DNA of 64,000 bases from Bos javanicus (Eukaryota; Chordata; Mammalia; Artiodactyla; Bovidae), in the NCBI RefSeq assembly GCF_032452875.1, contig NC_083878.1, positions 39,013,878 to 39,077,877 on the forward strand, given 5' to 3'. The notes below the pieces were generated by a model, which saw only the letters and a program-made list of their open reading frames with translations, had not been told where the DNA came from and did not search any database. Made by a program: the position numbers and the translations under genes. Positions within the stretch are counted from its first letter, which is position 1. Every line of letters begins with the position of its first letter. Of this stretch, positions 1 to 11,126 are shown in pieces.

Positions 1-60
1 CCTTTAAACACATTACAAACATGTCACTAATTCACTAATTAATCTTGACCCTCTTGGTTT

Positions 61-320
61 GTTCATTCATTCATTTATAATCCAACATGTCTTTGAATCT
101 ATCTGCCACTAACAAGGTTAGATGCTCAGGATACAGCAGTGAGGACAACAGACTCACTCATAGAGTTCACACACTTCAGGGAAAATAGATTTTGCACAAG
201 CAGTTGCCTATGAGTTGAGTAATATGAAGCAGAAGTACAAGGTGCTGTGAAAACTTACTACAAAAATGTTTCAGGTCAAGTTTCTCAGAAGGACTCTTGT
301 ATTTGAGAAGCAGTCTTTGG
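61..320 (-). repeat. L2 LINE fossil, 3' region
   Basis: On the minus strand this resembles the L2 3' end: TTCATTCATTCATTT at the left edge, then a degraded version of the block that reads 'ggatacagcagtgaacaa' in L2 copies (seen here as GGATACAGCAGTGAGGACAA near 129). Strongly diverged, so the right edge is approximate. Confidence 0.45.
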
Positions 321-1554
321 AGAAACGGGGTAAATATGAACAGAAAGGGGATGGGTACCCTAGCCTGATGCTGCAAGGGTGTAAACAGTCCCAAATCAAG
401 GCAAGTAAGCTGGGCTGTCATCCTGCCATGCCATCTGTCACTTGCAAAGGACTGGATGCAGAATAAGGGTGTGGGCATGGTGGTGAGAATGAAAGACCCA
501 GATACTTTCAGCTTTCTGCACAAGTGGCTCTGGTACACTGAGGACAATAGGTCACAACAGACAGCTGTAGCTCATTGGAGGCAAAATTGCATAAAAAGCT
601 GGGAGCAGGGCAGACAGAAATTTATTGATCATTTGCATCTAACACTGAATACACCCCACCATATCATAGCTGTCATTTCTGACTCCAGTTCTAATGCTCT
701 TTAAATTGTTTTTTTTTTTTTTTCCTCTGCTAGTATGTTTTCTAAAGTTTTTTGTTGAAAGGTGGATATGAGATACTAAATAAAAGACTTTTAAGGTGTG
801 GTGGGGAGAGGAAGCATTCTGTAATGCTAACAAGTCCTATAGTTAGATCTCAGTCTCATAGAAAGCCTGTATCCCTGGACTCTGAATTTCACCAGTGCTT
901 CTCAATATTCTTCTTCCCCTACATGAGACAGGATGGGCTGCAGTTGCATATTTCCCTTCCCTCATATAGTTTGGATTCTGATAAAACCCCAGCAAACTAG
1001 GCTCTGGTAAAATAGTTTTACCTGAGGATAGGCCTTAAAATCAGAATTCTCTAGCATATTTTCAAAGGGTTTCTTTTTTTGTCCTCTGCTGGAATCATGA
1101 AGAGAATTTTTTCTGATATTCACTGTGAGGATCTGTATGGCTCCTGCAGGTAAAACATACATAAATGTTGGGGAACCTCATGAGTGGGGCCCCTGTAGTT
1201 TTAAACTCTCAAACTTCCCACACTGAGCCTCCAGCAATTCCTCAATTACAGGGCAAGTTTTCCTGCACTGCACTGGTTCCTGTGGAAGTTACTGCTTACA
1301 GGTTCCCTCTCCAGTGTACTTGCTTCTCTGTGTACTTGCCTGTCTCCCCAGTTTGAGGGGCAATTGTGGGGCTGTGACATCATTTCTGTGATGGAGGTAA
1401 GAACAGTTGTTGATTTTTCAGTTTTTTATATGTTAGAGTGGAGTGATGACTTCTAAGTTTCTTAAATCCCAGACAGGAAAGCAGAAGTCCAAACTCCACT
1501 TTTTAAAAAATTAGAGTTCTTGATCTTTCTAAGTCTATTCTTTGGCTTTGTGTT
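321..1554. other. Unassigned non-coding stretch
   Basis: Short open frames (up to 82 codons) occur on both strands but show no recognisable domain and overlap one another. A poly-T run sits near 709-723. I recognise no repeat family; very old elements could be hidden. Confidence 0.5.
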
Positions 1555-1683
1555 CTCCAAGTTATGAAATCTCCATCTTTCTGATTGCTTAAACCAAACA
1601 CTTAGAGCTATCTTCAACTCCTCTCACTCTCTAACCCATCAGCAAATCCCATGGCATTACCTTTAAGACATATATATTATCCA
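1555..1683 (+). repeat. L2 LINE fossil, left part
   Basis: Matches the L2 3' half in sense (the segment around ATCAGCAAATCCCATGG). The collinear continuation is found at 5446, so the BovB at 1684-5437 interrupts it. Confidence 0.6.
1676..1683. repeat. Target-site duplication of BovB, left
   Basis: ATTATCCA here and ATTATTCA at 5438-5445 (7 of 8 bases) flank the BovB and rejoin the L2 reading across it. Confidence 0.45.
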
Positions 1684-1950
1684 GGCCCCCTTCATGGATC
1701 ACAGCATTGTCATGGAAAATGGCTTTACATAATGTAATGAAGCTATGAGCCATGCTGTGCATGGCCACCTAAGGTGGACAGGTCATAGTGAAGAGTTCTG
1801 ACAAAACATGGTCAACTGGAGGAGGAAATGGCAACCCACTCTAGTATTCTTGCCTGAAGAACCCTATGGACAGTATGAAAAGACAAAAAGATATGACACC
1901 AGAAGATGAGCACTCCTCCTAGGTCAGAAGGCATCCAATATGCTACTGGG

Positions 1951-2151
1951 GAAGTGAAAGTGAAAGTCGCTCAGTCATGTCTGACTGTTTGCGACCCCAT
2001 GGACTATGTACAGTCCATGGAGTTCTGCAGACCAGAATACTGGAGTGGGTAGCCTTTCCCTTCTCCAGAGGATCTCCCAACCCAGGGATGGACCCCAGGT
2101 CTCCTGCATTGCAGGCAGATTCTTTACTAGCTAAGCCATGAGGGAAGCCCA
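1951..2151 (-). mobile_element. Bov-tA SINE
   Basis: Reads GTCGCTCAGTCATGTCTGAC and then GACCCCATGGACTAT on the plus strand and ends in the inverted tRNA-Glu-like head (GGGAAGCCC). It is inserted in the BovB leader, between TACTGGGG and the AATAGCTCCAGAAAG block. Confidence 0.85.
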
Positions 2152-2267
2152 AGAAAACTGGTGTGGGTAGCCTATTCCTTCTCCAGAGGATCTTCCTGGC
2201 CCAGGAGTCAAACTGGGGTCTCCTGTATTGCAGGCAGATTCTTTACCAGCCGAGCTACCTGGGGAAG
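2152..2267 (-). mobile_element. Bov-tA SINE, partial second unit
   Basis: A second copy of the tRNA-side half (CCTTCTCCAGAGGATCTTCC to the head) abuts the first SINE. It is either a dimeric Bov-tA variant or a local duplication. The BovB leader resumes directly after it. Confidence 0.7.
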
Positions 2268-4537
2268 CATGGCAGGCAATTACAAATAGCTCCAGAAAGA
2301 ATGAAATGCTAGGCCAAAGCAGAAACGATGCTCAGTTATAGATGTGTCTGGTGGTGAAAGTAAGGTCTGATACTCTATAGAAAAATACTGCATACAAACC
2401 TGGAATGTTAGGTCCATGAATCAAGGCAAACTGGACATGGTCAAGCAGGAGATGGCAAGAGTGAACATCAATATCTTAGGAATCAGTAAACTAAAATGGA
2501 TGGGAATGGGTGAATTTAATTCAGATGATCATTATACCTACTACAGTGGGCAAGAATCCCTTAGAAGAAATGGAATAGCCCTCATAGTCAACAAGAGAGT
2601 CCAAAATGCAGTACGTGGGCACAATCTCAAAAACAACAGAGTGATCTCAGTTTGTTTCCAAGGCAAACCATTCAACATCACAGTAATCCAAGCCTATGCC
2701 CCAACCACTGATGCCAAAGTTGAATGGTTCTATGAAGACCTACAAGACCTTCTAGAACTAACACCAAAAAAGATGTCCTTTTCATCATAGGGTATTGGAA
2801 TGTGAAAGTAGGAAGTCAAGAGAAACCCAGAATAACAGGCAAGTTTGGCCTTGAATTGCAAAATGAAGCAGGGCAAAGGCTAACGAGTTTTGTCAAGAGA
2901 ACATGCCGGTCATAACAAAGACCCTTTTCCAACAACCCAAGAGATGACTCTACACATGGACATCACCAGATGGTCAATACTGAAATCAGACTGATTATAT
3001 TCTTTGCAGCTAAAGATGTAGAAGCTCTACAGAGTCAGCAAAAACAAGACCTGGAATTGACTGATTCAGATCATGAGCTCATAATAGCAAAATTCAGGCT
3101 TAAATTGAAGAAAGTAGGGAAAACCACTAGGTCATTTAAGTATGACCTAAATAAAATCCCTTATACAGTGGTGGTGATGAACAGATTCAAAGGATTAGAT
3201 CTGGTAGACAGAATGCCTGAAGAGCTATGGATGGAGGTTCTTAACACTGTACAGGAGGCAGTGACCAAAACCATCCCAAAGAAAAGGAAATGCAGGAAGG
3301 CAAAGTGGTTGTCTGAGAAGGCTTTACAAGCTGAGGAAAGAAGAGAACCAAAAATCAAGGGAGAAAGGGAAAGATATACCCAACTGAATGGAGACTTCTA
3401 GAGAGTAGCAAGGAGGGATAAGAAAGCCTTCCTAAGTGAACAATGTAAAGAAACATAGGAAAAAAACAGAATAGAAAAGACCAGTGATTTCTTCAAGAAA
3501 ATTGGAGATATCAAGGGAATATTTCATGCAAGGATGAGCATGGCAAAGGACTGAAAATGATAAGGACAAAACAGAAGCAGAAGAGATTAGGAAGGGGTGG
3601 CTAGAATACACAGAAGAACTATACAAGAAAGGTCTTAATGACATGGATAATCAAGATGGTGTGGTCACTCACCTAAAGCCAAACATCTTGGATTGAGAAG
3701 TCAAGTGAGCCTTAGAAAGCATTGCTATGAAAAAAAACTAGTGGAGGTGATGAAATTCCAGCTTAGTTACTTCAAATCCTAAAAGATGATTCTGTTAAAG
3801 TGATGTACTCAATATGCCAGCAAATTTGGAAAATGCAGCAGTGGCCACATGACTGGAAAAGGTCGGTTTTTGTTCCTATCCCAAAGAAAGGTAATAACAA
3901 AGAATGTTCAAACTACCGTACAATTGCGCTCATTTCACATGCTAGCAAGGTAACGCTCAAAATCCTTCAAGATAGGCTTCAACAGTACAAGAACTGAGAA
4001 CTTCCAGATGTACAAGCTGGATTTAAAAAAGGTAGAAGAACCAGAGATCAAACTGCCAGCATCCTTTGGATCATAGTAAAAGCAAGGGAATTCAAAAAAA
4101 AAAAAAAACCCACATCTTCTTCTGCTTCATTGCCTACACTAAAGTATTTGACTGTATGGATCACAACAAACTGTGGAAAATTCTTAAAGAGATCGGAATA
4201 ACAGGCCACCTTACCTGTCTCCTGAGAAGCCTGTATACATGTCAAGAAGCAACAGTTAGAACAGGACATGCAACAGTGGACTGGTTCAAAATTGGGAAAG
4301 AAGTATGTCAAGGCTATATATTGTGACCCTGATTATTTAACTTATATGCTGAGACCATCATGTGAAATGCTGGGATGGATGAATCACAAGCTGGAATCAA
4401 GATGGCTGGTAGAAATATCAACAACCTCAGATGTGCAGATGACACCACTCTTATGGCTGAGAGCAAAGAGGAACTAAAGAGTCTCTTGATAAAAGTGAAA
4501 GAGGAGAGTGAAAAAGCTGGTTTGAAACTCATTATCC

Positions 4538-4553
4538 AAAAAACTAAAATCAT
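4538..4553. repeat. Target-site duplication of L1, left
   Basis: AAAAAACTAAAATCAT at 4538-4553 is repeated exactly at 4788-4803. Confidence 0.85.
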
Positions 4554-4787
4554 TGAAACATGTAAAATATCATGTAAGAAACGAGTTGCCAGTCCAGGTT
4601 TGATACACAATACTGGATGCTTGGGGCTAGTGCACTGGGACGACCCAGAGGGATGGTATGGGGAGGGAGGAGGGAGGAGGGTTCAGGATGGGGAACACAT
4701 GTATACCTGTGGCGGATTCATTTTGATATTTGGCAAAACTAATACAATTATGTAAACTTTAAAAATGAAATAAAATTAAAAAAAAAA
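4554..4787 (+). mobile_element. 5'-truncated ruminant L1 3' end
   Basis: Carries the ruminant L1 3'UTR text (GTGCACTGGGACGACCCAGA, then a G-rich GGGAGGGAGGAGGGAGGAGG stretch, then a poly-A tail) and is bounded by a 16 bp TSD. It is inserted in the RT-coding part of the BovB, so it is younger than that copy. Confidence 0.88.
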
Positions 4788-5445
4788 AAAAAACTAAAAT
4801 CATGGCATCCAGTCCCATCACTTCATGACAAATAGAAGGGGGAAAAGTGGAAGCAGTGACAGATTTTCTTTACTTGGGCTCCAAAATCACTTCAGACAGT
4901 GAAGATGAAAAGACATTTGCTCCTTGGAAGGACAACTATGACAAAACTAGACAGCATATTAAAAAGCTGAGACATTACTTTGTTGCCAAAGAGTTAAAGC
5001 AATGGTTTTTCAAGTAGTCATGTATGGATGTGAGAGTTGGACCATAAGAGAGGCTGGGAGTTGAAGAACTGATGCTTTTGAACTGTGGTGCCAGATAAGA
5101 CTCTTCAGAGTTCCTTGGACATCAAGAAGATCAAACCAGCCAATCTGAAAGGAAATCAACCTTGAATATTCATTGGGATGACTGATGCTGAAGCTGAAAC
5201 TCCAATACTTTGGCCACCTGATACAAAGAGCTGACTCATTGGAAGAGACCCTGATGCTGGGAAAGAAGGAAGGCAAAAGGAGATGGGGGCAGCAAAGGAT
5301 GAAATGGTTAGGTAGCATCACTGACTTAGTGGACATGTATTTCAACAAATTCTGGGATATATTGGAGGAGGAGCCTGGAATGCTGCAGTCCATGGGGTTG
5401 TAAAGAGACATGACTTAGCGACTGAACAATAGCAACAATTATTCA

Positions 5446-5896
5446 ACCACTTCTCACCACTTTTTGTCACCTACACAGCTATTTTTCTGATCTCTGCTGC
5501 CATGCTCCCTCACCTGAATAACTTTAACATCTTCCTATCTGATCTTTATTCTAGCCTTGGCCTTACACTCTACAGCCTAATCACAACAGAACGGCTACAA
5601 CTTAGTTAGATTATGGGACTCCCTACTTAAAAAACTTCCAATGGCTTTCCCTGCTACTTAGAGTAAAATCACAAGTACTTGTAGAGAATTATAAGTCTCC
5701 CTATTATCTGCTTATCTTTTCTTCTTTCACTCACTCCATTAGAGGCACACTGGCCTTCCTACTATTCCTTGAATGCATGAGATATAATTCCACTTTATAT
5801 TAGTTGCACTGCCTCTCTCTTTCTCATCCTTTTTTCCCAGATGTCTGTAGCTAACCTCTTCAACTCCTTTAAATCCTTCCTCAAAGATATCTCAGT
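5446..5896 (+). repeat. L2 LINE fossil, middle part
   Basis: Continues the L2 interrupted at 1683: ACCACTTCTCACC, later ACTTCCAATGGCTTTCC and TCACTCACTCC blocks match the L2 3' region in order. Confidence 0.7.
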
Positions 5897-5908
5897 GAGG
5901 TCTCCCCT

Positions 5909-6177
5909 GCTGCTGCTAAGTCGCTTCAGTCGTGTCCGACTCTGTGCGACCCAATGGACGGCAGCCCACCAGGCTCCCCCGTCCCTGGGATTCTCCAGGC
6001 AAGAACACTGGAGTGGGTTGCCATTTCCTTCTCCAATGCATGAAAGTGAAAAGTGAAAGTGAAGTCGCTCAGTCATGTCTGACTCTTCGCGACCCCATGG
6101 ACTGCAGCCTACCAGGCTCCTCTGTCCATGGATTTTTCAGGCAAGAGTACTGAAGTGGGGTGCCATTGCCTTCTCTG
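5909..6177 (-). mobile_element. Bov-A2 SINE (two-unit)
   Basis: Two Bov-A units in inverse orientation: TGCTGCTAAGTCGCTTCAG start, GCATGAAAGTGAAAAGTGAA linker near 6038, TGCCATTGCCTTCTCT end. Flanked by the 12 bp TSD GAGGTCTCCCCT at 5897-5908 and 6178-6189. Confidence 0.92.
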
Positions 6178-6189
6178 GAGGTCTCCCCT

Positions 6190-6440
6190 ACAACCTTATA
6201 TAAGATTGCAACCCTGCGCCGACTCTTGGTCCCTCTTTCTGTGCTCTGTTATTTTCTTGTTCCTTAGCACTACCTACCTTTTTACATATTGCCATAGCAT
6301 TAGTTTTTTTTTTAATTAGGGTGTTTGTAAACTACAAGCTCACGAAGTTAGTGGCCTTTTTCCATTCATGGATGTGTTCCAATTGCCCGGAATAGTACTT
6401 GGCATGCAGTAGGTGCCCAATGGATACTGTTTCAAGTTGA
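6190..6440 (+). repeat. L2 LINE fossil, 3' end
   Basis: Completes the L2 started at 1555: degraded 'tagtacttggcatgcagtag' style terminal block near 6391 (AGTACTTGGCATGCAGTAGG), the usual L2 terminus. Confidence 0.65.
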
Positions 6441-7515
6441 ATACATTGATTATTAGGGTTTTCAAATAGATTTTTAAAAATCTCAGCTGCAAAATAACAG
6501 GTAGAAGTTGTTTAATGTAGCAGACAAAGGAGCGAGGTATGTCTATAAAAATCAATGGGGCTGAAATGAGATAAAAGTTCTCTGGTGTCCAAAAGCAAAG
6601 AAACTAACCTGATAAACAGCAACAAAAACAAAACCCCATGGAAACGAAAACCATCAACAACAAGGGACAAAAAACTACCCCCGTGCTGCCAAAGTTTGTT
6701 TTCCCACAATTATTGATTTACATTGTAAACTCTTCTGCAGGAAGGGATTTCATGGCAATATGTCCAATTTCTAGTTTTGGTTAATCCATACAAATATCAG
6801 AAACATCCCCCAAACCTCAGAATAACATAAAAAATTAATGAGATAATTTTTGTACATAAGAGGCATATGTTATTATTATAAATAAGAAAGTAGTTCATAT
6901 GAAGCCACACATTATTCCCATTTTAGAATTAAGCAATTTAAAGTACAATTATTAAGTACTAATGCTTTGAAAAATACACGGCTGTCTAATATTTTGTAAT
7001 CAGAATTTGAAATTAGATTCCCAAAGCACACTGACACTTTATATTCAAGTGTTAACTTATTATTGTCAGTTCTGATATTCTACAGAAAGGTTTCAATCCC
7101 GAGTGAAAGATCAATGGCATCCAGTAGGGATTCTGTTTAATTACCATTTCTTTCATGGTCTAAAGGGACTTTTCTGACTGGAGAAGCAACTGACATGTTA
7201 TTTTGACAGTTATTTGAATAACAATAGATAGTAAAAGGCTCTTAAAGCAATACATTAATGGTTTTGGAGAAGTAATCTGTTGAAAAAATGCATTTTGTAT
7301 AGCTTTAGTAGAATTCAATGGGGCCACTACAAAAAAAGGGGAATTATTAGAAGATAGAAAAATCATTTGATTTTTAAAGTAATGCTTTTGCTGGCTGATC
7401 ACTTTGGGGATCCCATCTCTTCACATTCCAGTCTTCTCACACAATGAACCACTTCTTTTTCACTGGTACATCAAATGTTTTCATGTTTTTCAATTACTTC
7501 TGCAAAGTTTTCCAC
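6441..7515. other. Unassigned AT-rich stretch
   Basis: No repeat family, exon or RNA gene recognised. Short minus-strand open frames (65-80 codons) show no domain. Confidence 0.5.
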
Positions 7516-7600
7516 ACAATAATAACTATCATTATATGTAATAATTATATAATTGCATTATTATATACTTATTATAATAATATAATAATTATTATATATA
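7516..7600. repeat. AT-rich TAA-type simple repeat
   Basis: Imperfect TAATAATTAT/ATTATA repeats immediately before a BovB 3' end, whose TSD lies in its last bases. Confidence 0.75.
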
Positions 7601-7605
7601 GTAGT

Positions 7606-7927
7606 TCAGTTCAGTCGCTCAGTCATGTCCGACTCTTTGCGACCCCATGAATCGCAGCACTCCAGGCCTCCCTGTCCATCACCAACTCCCTGAGTTCACT
7701 CAGACTCACATCCATCGAGTCAGTGATGCCATCCAGCCATCTCATCCTCTGTCGTCTCCTTCTCCTCCTGCCCCCAATCCCTCCCAGCATCAGAGTCTTT
7801 TCCAATGAGTCAACTCTTCACATGAGGTGGCCGAAGTACTGGAGTTTCAGCTTTAGCATCATTCCTTCCAAAGAAATCCCAGGGGTGATCTCCTTCAGAA
7901 TGGACTGGTTGGATCTCCTTGCAGTCC
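7606..7927 (-). mobile_element. BovB 3' end, 5'-truncated
   Basis: About 320 bp of BovB 3' terminus (ART2A-like) in inverse orientation, from the GTTCAGTTCAG tail to CTCCTTGCAGTCC. Flanked by the 12 bp TSD ATATATAGTAGT at 7594-7605 and 7928-7939. Confidence 0.92.
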
Positions 7928-8089
7928 ATATATAGTAGTAGTTATTGTTAATTTCTGGGGTATGTTTGTGTGTTTTGTAGCAGTTATTCTTGCTAATGCT
8001 CTCATCTCTCTAGCCTCATTTAGACTGACAACTCTCAAAATTGTTTTGAAAGTCCCTAGTAGATCACATAAATTACATGACAGATCCCA

Positions 8090-8305
8090 TTCTTCTCTGC
8101 TCAGTCTCTCAGTCTGACTCCTAGCGACTTTATGGACAGTAGCTTGCCAGACTACTTGTCCATGGAATTTTCCAGGCAAGAATTCTGGAGTGGGTTGCCA
8201 TTTCCTCTGCCAAGGGATCTTCCTGACCCAGGGATTGATTCTGGGTTTCCTGTGGCTCCTGCATTGACTTGCCAGTTTTTACCGCTGAGCCACTGTAGAA
8301 GCCCC
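8090..8305 (-). mobile_element. Bov-tA SINE
   Basis: Inverse Bov-tA with the body AAGAATTCTGGAGTGGGTTG and a tRNA-like head ending GTAGAAGCCC. TSD TGACAGATC at 8078-8086 and 8306-8314. Confidence 0.85.
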
Positions 8306-8314
8306 TGACAGATC

Positions 8315-8968
8315 GCACTGCTACTCAAACCTGACACCCAATGTACCAAAGCTGTATGAGGTTTAGGACTAAATCCCACATTTTAGGTAGAATTTGGTAC
8401 TCTCTTTTGTATGTGTGCAGTTTTTCTACTACACAAAAGCAGCTTGCATTGAATTTTAACCCCTCCTAAGGGTTTACTCTTTCTTCTACTCTCACCTTAG
8501 CTTTCAGTACTGTAAGATTAGAGTGGATGGCAGCTAGAGTACCAGCCAAAGGTGAGCAGGAGACACCACACTATGCTTGAGACTTGGTTAATGCATCAAG
8601 CTTGCTGTGACTGGTTCCTTTTTCCCTTAGAAATTATATGTTCTTTACCTGAGTCGACCAGCTCTAATTGGGTCTGAATGGATTGCAGCAGTTATATGAG
8701 CCTACTGAATTTGTACCAACATTTTGTGGGTATGTGAATTTAACTAGAGGTATTTCAAAATCCCCCAAAGTGGGGTTGCTACTTAATAATCATAACAGAT
8801 TAACTTTCTTTCATCTCATGCAAATATGTCTAGTTTGCCCACCCCCATGAGTTTTGCTGACATGCTGAGAAATAACTTAATTCTATAATTTTTGGTTCAA
8901 ACTAGAATAAAATTTTCCACTTCTACCCCCAACCCTAGTACCATATTGATACCAATTACTTGGTAGTT
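8315..8968. other. Unassigned stretch
   Basis: No coding, RNA or repeat signal recognised. Confidence 0.5.
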
Positions 8969-8969
8969 G

Positions 8970-9178
8970 GGGTTCCTTGGTGGCTCAGTGTTAAAGAACC
9001 TGTCTGCCAGTGCAAGAGGCACAGGTTTGATCCTTGGTCTGGGAAGATCCCCTGGAGAAGGAAAGGCAACCCACTCCAGTATTCTTGCCTGGAAAATCTC
9101 ATGGAAGAGGAGCCTGGTGAGCTACAGTCCATGCAGTCACAAAGAGTCGGACACGATTGAGCAATTGAACGACAACAA
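8970..9178 (+). mobile_element. Bov-tA SINE
   Basis: Sense Bov-tA: tRNA-like head GGTTCCTTGGTGGCTCAGTG, B-box-like GGTTTGATCC, body CCCACTCCAGTATTCTTGCC, tail GAACGACAACAA. Confidence 0.9.
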
Positions 9179-9438
9179 TTTGGTCGGTAGCTAGTTACAG
9201 CATAAGATAATATCTAACAATATTTTAGGAGAACTACTTGAAAATAGGCAAAGCTGGACTTAAGTCCCAACTCTATCATTTTCTAACAAGTTTTGACAAG
9301 TTCCACAGAACATCTAAGCCTGTTATAAACTGGATAGGGTGCTTGTGAAGAATATGGAAAATATATGGAAAAGCACATGCTTGGAATGCAGGGTAGAGTT
9401 CATGCTTCCGAATAAAAGTAAGCACTTAAAAACATGCT

Positions 9439-9783
9439 GGGGCTTCCTTGGTGCTCACTGGTAAAAGAACCCGCCTGCCAATGCAAGAGACATGGATTCC
9501 ATCCCTGGTCTGGGAAGATCTGACATGCTGCGGGGTCACTAAGCCCATGTGCCACAACTATTGAGCCTGTGCGCTAGAGCCCAGGAGCTGCAACTACGAA
9601 GGCCACATGCCACACCAGCGGAAGCCTGTGCACCCTAGAGCCCGAGCTCCACGGCAAGAGAAGCTACTGCAATGAGAAGCCTGTGCTCGGCAACTAGAAA
9701 GCAGCCCCCCTCACCGTAGCTAGAGAAGAAGCCTGTATGCAGCAATGAAAACCCAGCATAGCTAGATAAAGAAATAAACAAAA
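9439..9783 (+). mobile_element. CHR-type SINE (CHR-2 like)
   Basis: The tRNA-Glu-like head (GGGGCTTCCTTGGTGCTCAC) is followed by a body unlike Bov-tA: GCCACAACTATTGAGCCTGT, GCTCCACGGCAAGAGAAGC and an A-rich AATAAAC end. This is the cetartiodactyl CHR SINE layout, older than the BovB-linked SINEs. Confidence 0.82.
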
Positions 9784-10711
9784 ATTGCATATATATATAA
9801 AGTACGTCAATAGACTGATTGAGTAACTTCTTTTTTGCTCTTCCCTGTGTTTTATATATGCTCAATAACACCCAAAAGGCAGAGAGGAAATAACAGCCAC
9901 AGACTAGATCCAGATACAAAAAATGAACCTACAAAGCTTTCCAATCCTCCCACATCAAGCAAAAAAGACACTCTGAGAACTAAGCACTAAATCTTTAGAA
10001 ACACCTATTCAGGCTTTGTCTGCCTTTAACAAATTCAGATTGTCTTAGATTGCACTTCTTGATACTTCACCACTTTGCATGTGTAAAACATTACTATTAC
10101 TAGATTGCAAACCTATTTAGGGCAAATATAGAGTTTTACTCATCTATTTTTTGCAATCAAGCACATTGTTTTAGATTAAGGTTGAAGCAATACTTACTGG
10201 GTTGATGCTGTGGGAAGCACAGTTAAGTATTAAATATTAATGTGTTAAAGTATTTCTAGAACAAAAGTGAATGAGATCATTTTGGTGGGTAATAGTCACT
10301 GCCTTTTAAAGACAGGCTTCTCTTTAAATGTCAGCATTGTCGGGGAGCCCAGGTGTCTCTGTGTTTAAGAGACTTGGAAGGAGATGAAGCTTTCCAGCCA
10401 GGTGGTCCTGGCTTCCAGATTCAACCGTGTACCGGGCAGCTCTGCAGGCCACGCACTAAATGTCCTTGTGCTGGTGCCAGTGGCAGGTGTCTCACCCTAG
10501 CCGCAGAATTCCACTGCACCCTCGGTTCTGGGAAAACTTAATTGCAGATAGTTGGCTCAGAGTAAAATGACGTCTTGTAACTAAGGAGGAAAATTATTTT
10601 CCAGTGGGAATGAACTGGGAGACTTTTTTCCACCTGACTGATTCCACCAGCAGGCTGTGTATGACCGCACCCCTCCAAGTTGATTCTTTGTTACCATCAA
10701 CTTCTTTCTTT
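9784..10711. other. Unassigned stretch with a GC-richer patch
   Basis: Mostly AT-rich unassigned DNA. From about 10340 to 10630 it is clearly GC-richer and holds a 62-codon frame (10353-10541) without a recognisable domain. I see no splice or start context that would make it an exon. Confidence 0.45.
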
Positions 10712-10846
10712 CTGCTGCTGCTGCTGCTAAGTCGCTTCAGTCCTGTCTGACTCTTAGCGACCCCATAGATTGCAGCCTACCAGGCTTCTCCGTCCATGGG
10801 ATTCTCCAGGCAAGAGTACTGGAGTGGGGTGCCATTGCCTTCTCCT
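10712..10846 (-). mobile_element. Bov-A SINE monomer
   Basis: CTG repeat end, GTCGCTTCAGTCCTGTCTGA, and TGCCATTGCCTTCTCC end: a single Bov-A unit in inverse orientation. Confidence 0.88.
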
Positions 10847-11040
10847 AGTCTAAGGCTTTGTCTGTCTTAGCTGTCTTTAGGACAAACCCACCAATGAGCT
10901 CAATCCTGGTTCCTAACTGAGGGGAAATACATCAACCCTGTCCTACTTGGGCCTAACCCTAACCACTTGAGTCATGAGACTCCACAGTAGTCAGATGCAG
11001 AGTTTCAGGGCACAGGGGTCTGGCTCTGGCCTGTTCCATG

Positions 11041-11126
11041 GTTGTTGTTCATTCGCTAAGTCATGTCCAACTCTGAGACCCCATGGCCACATCAGGCTCC
11101 CCTGTCCTTCACCATCTCCCAGAGTT
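11041..11126 (-). mobile_element. BovB/ART2A-type 3' fragment
   Basis: GTTGTTGTTCATTCGCTAAG followed by GACCCCATGG and CCTGTCCTTCACCATCTCCC is the start of an inverted BovB 3' end, cut off after about 86 bp. Confidence 0.7.

Larger units (their letters stand above)
2416..5420 (+). pseudogene. BovB endonuclease-reverse transcriptase remnant
   Basis: Broken remains of the single BovB ORF, whose product would nick DNA and copy the element RNA into the site. Pieces seen: the APE-like endonuclease N-terminus from MNQGKL at 2416 (124 codons to a stop), its C-terminal SDHELIIAKFRLKLKK part near 3067-3111, and RT blocks at 3800-3997, 4066-4326 and 4375-4560. Several catalytic residues are gone. The endonuclease block reads ISKLKW (Lys at 2488-2490) where other copies have ISELKW. 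RT motif A reads CFIAYTKVFD, with Ala at 4132-4134 instead of Asp. The YADD box reads CADD. Frameshifts and an L1 insertion separate the pieces. Non-functional. Confidence 0.9.
1684..5437 (+). mobile_element. BovB (RTE) LINE, nearly full length
   Basis: The element starts with the BovB 5' end (CCCCCTTCATGGATCACAGC at 1686), runs through the untranslated leader, endonuclease and reverse transcriptase, and ends in an AAC-rich tail (AACAATAGCAACAATT). It is one of two copies in the window that reach the BovB leader and the only one that reaches the 5' terminus. After its own arrival it received one and a half Bov-tA SINEs (about 1951-2267) and a 5'-truncated L1 (4554-4787). The net BovB length without these is about 3.2 kb, as expected for a full-length element. 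It sits inside an L2 fossil. Confidence 0.9.

Noticed and set aside
8970..9050. tRNA genes at the heads of Bov-tA and CHR SINEs
   Set aside because: The A/B-box-like text belongs to tRNA-derived SINE heads and does not make a complete cloverleaf.
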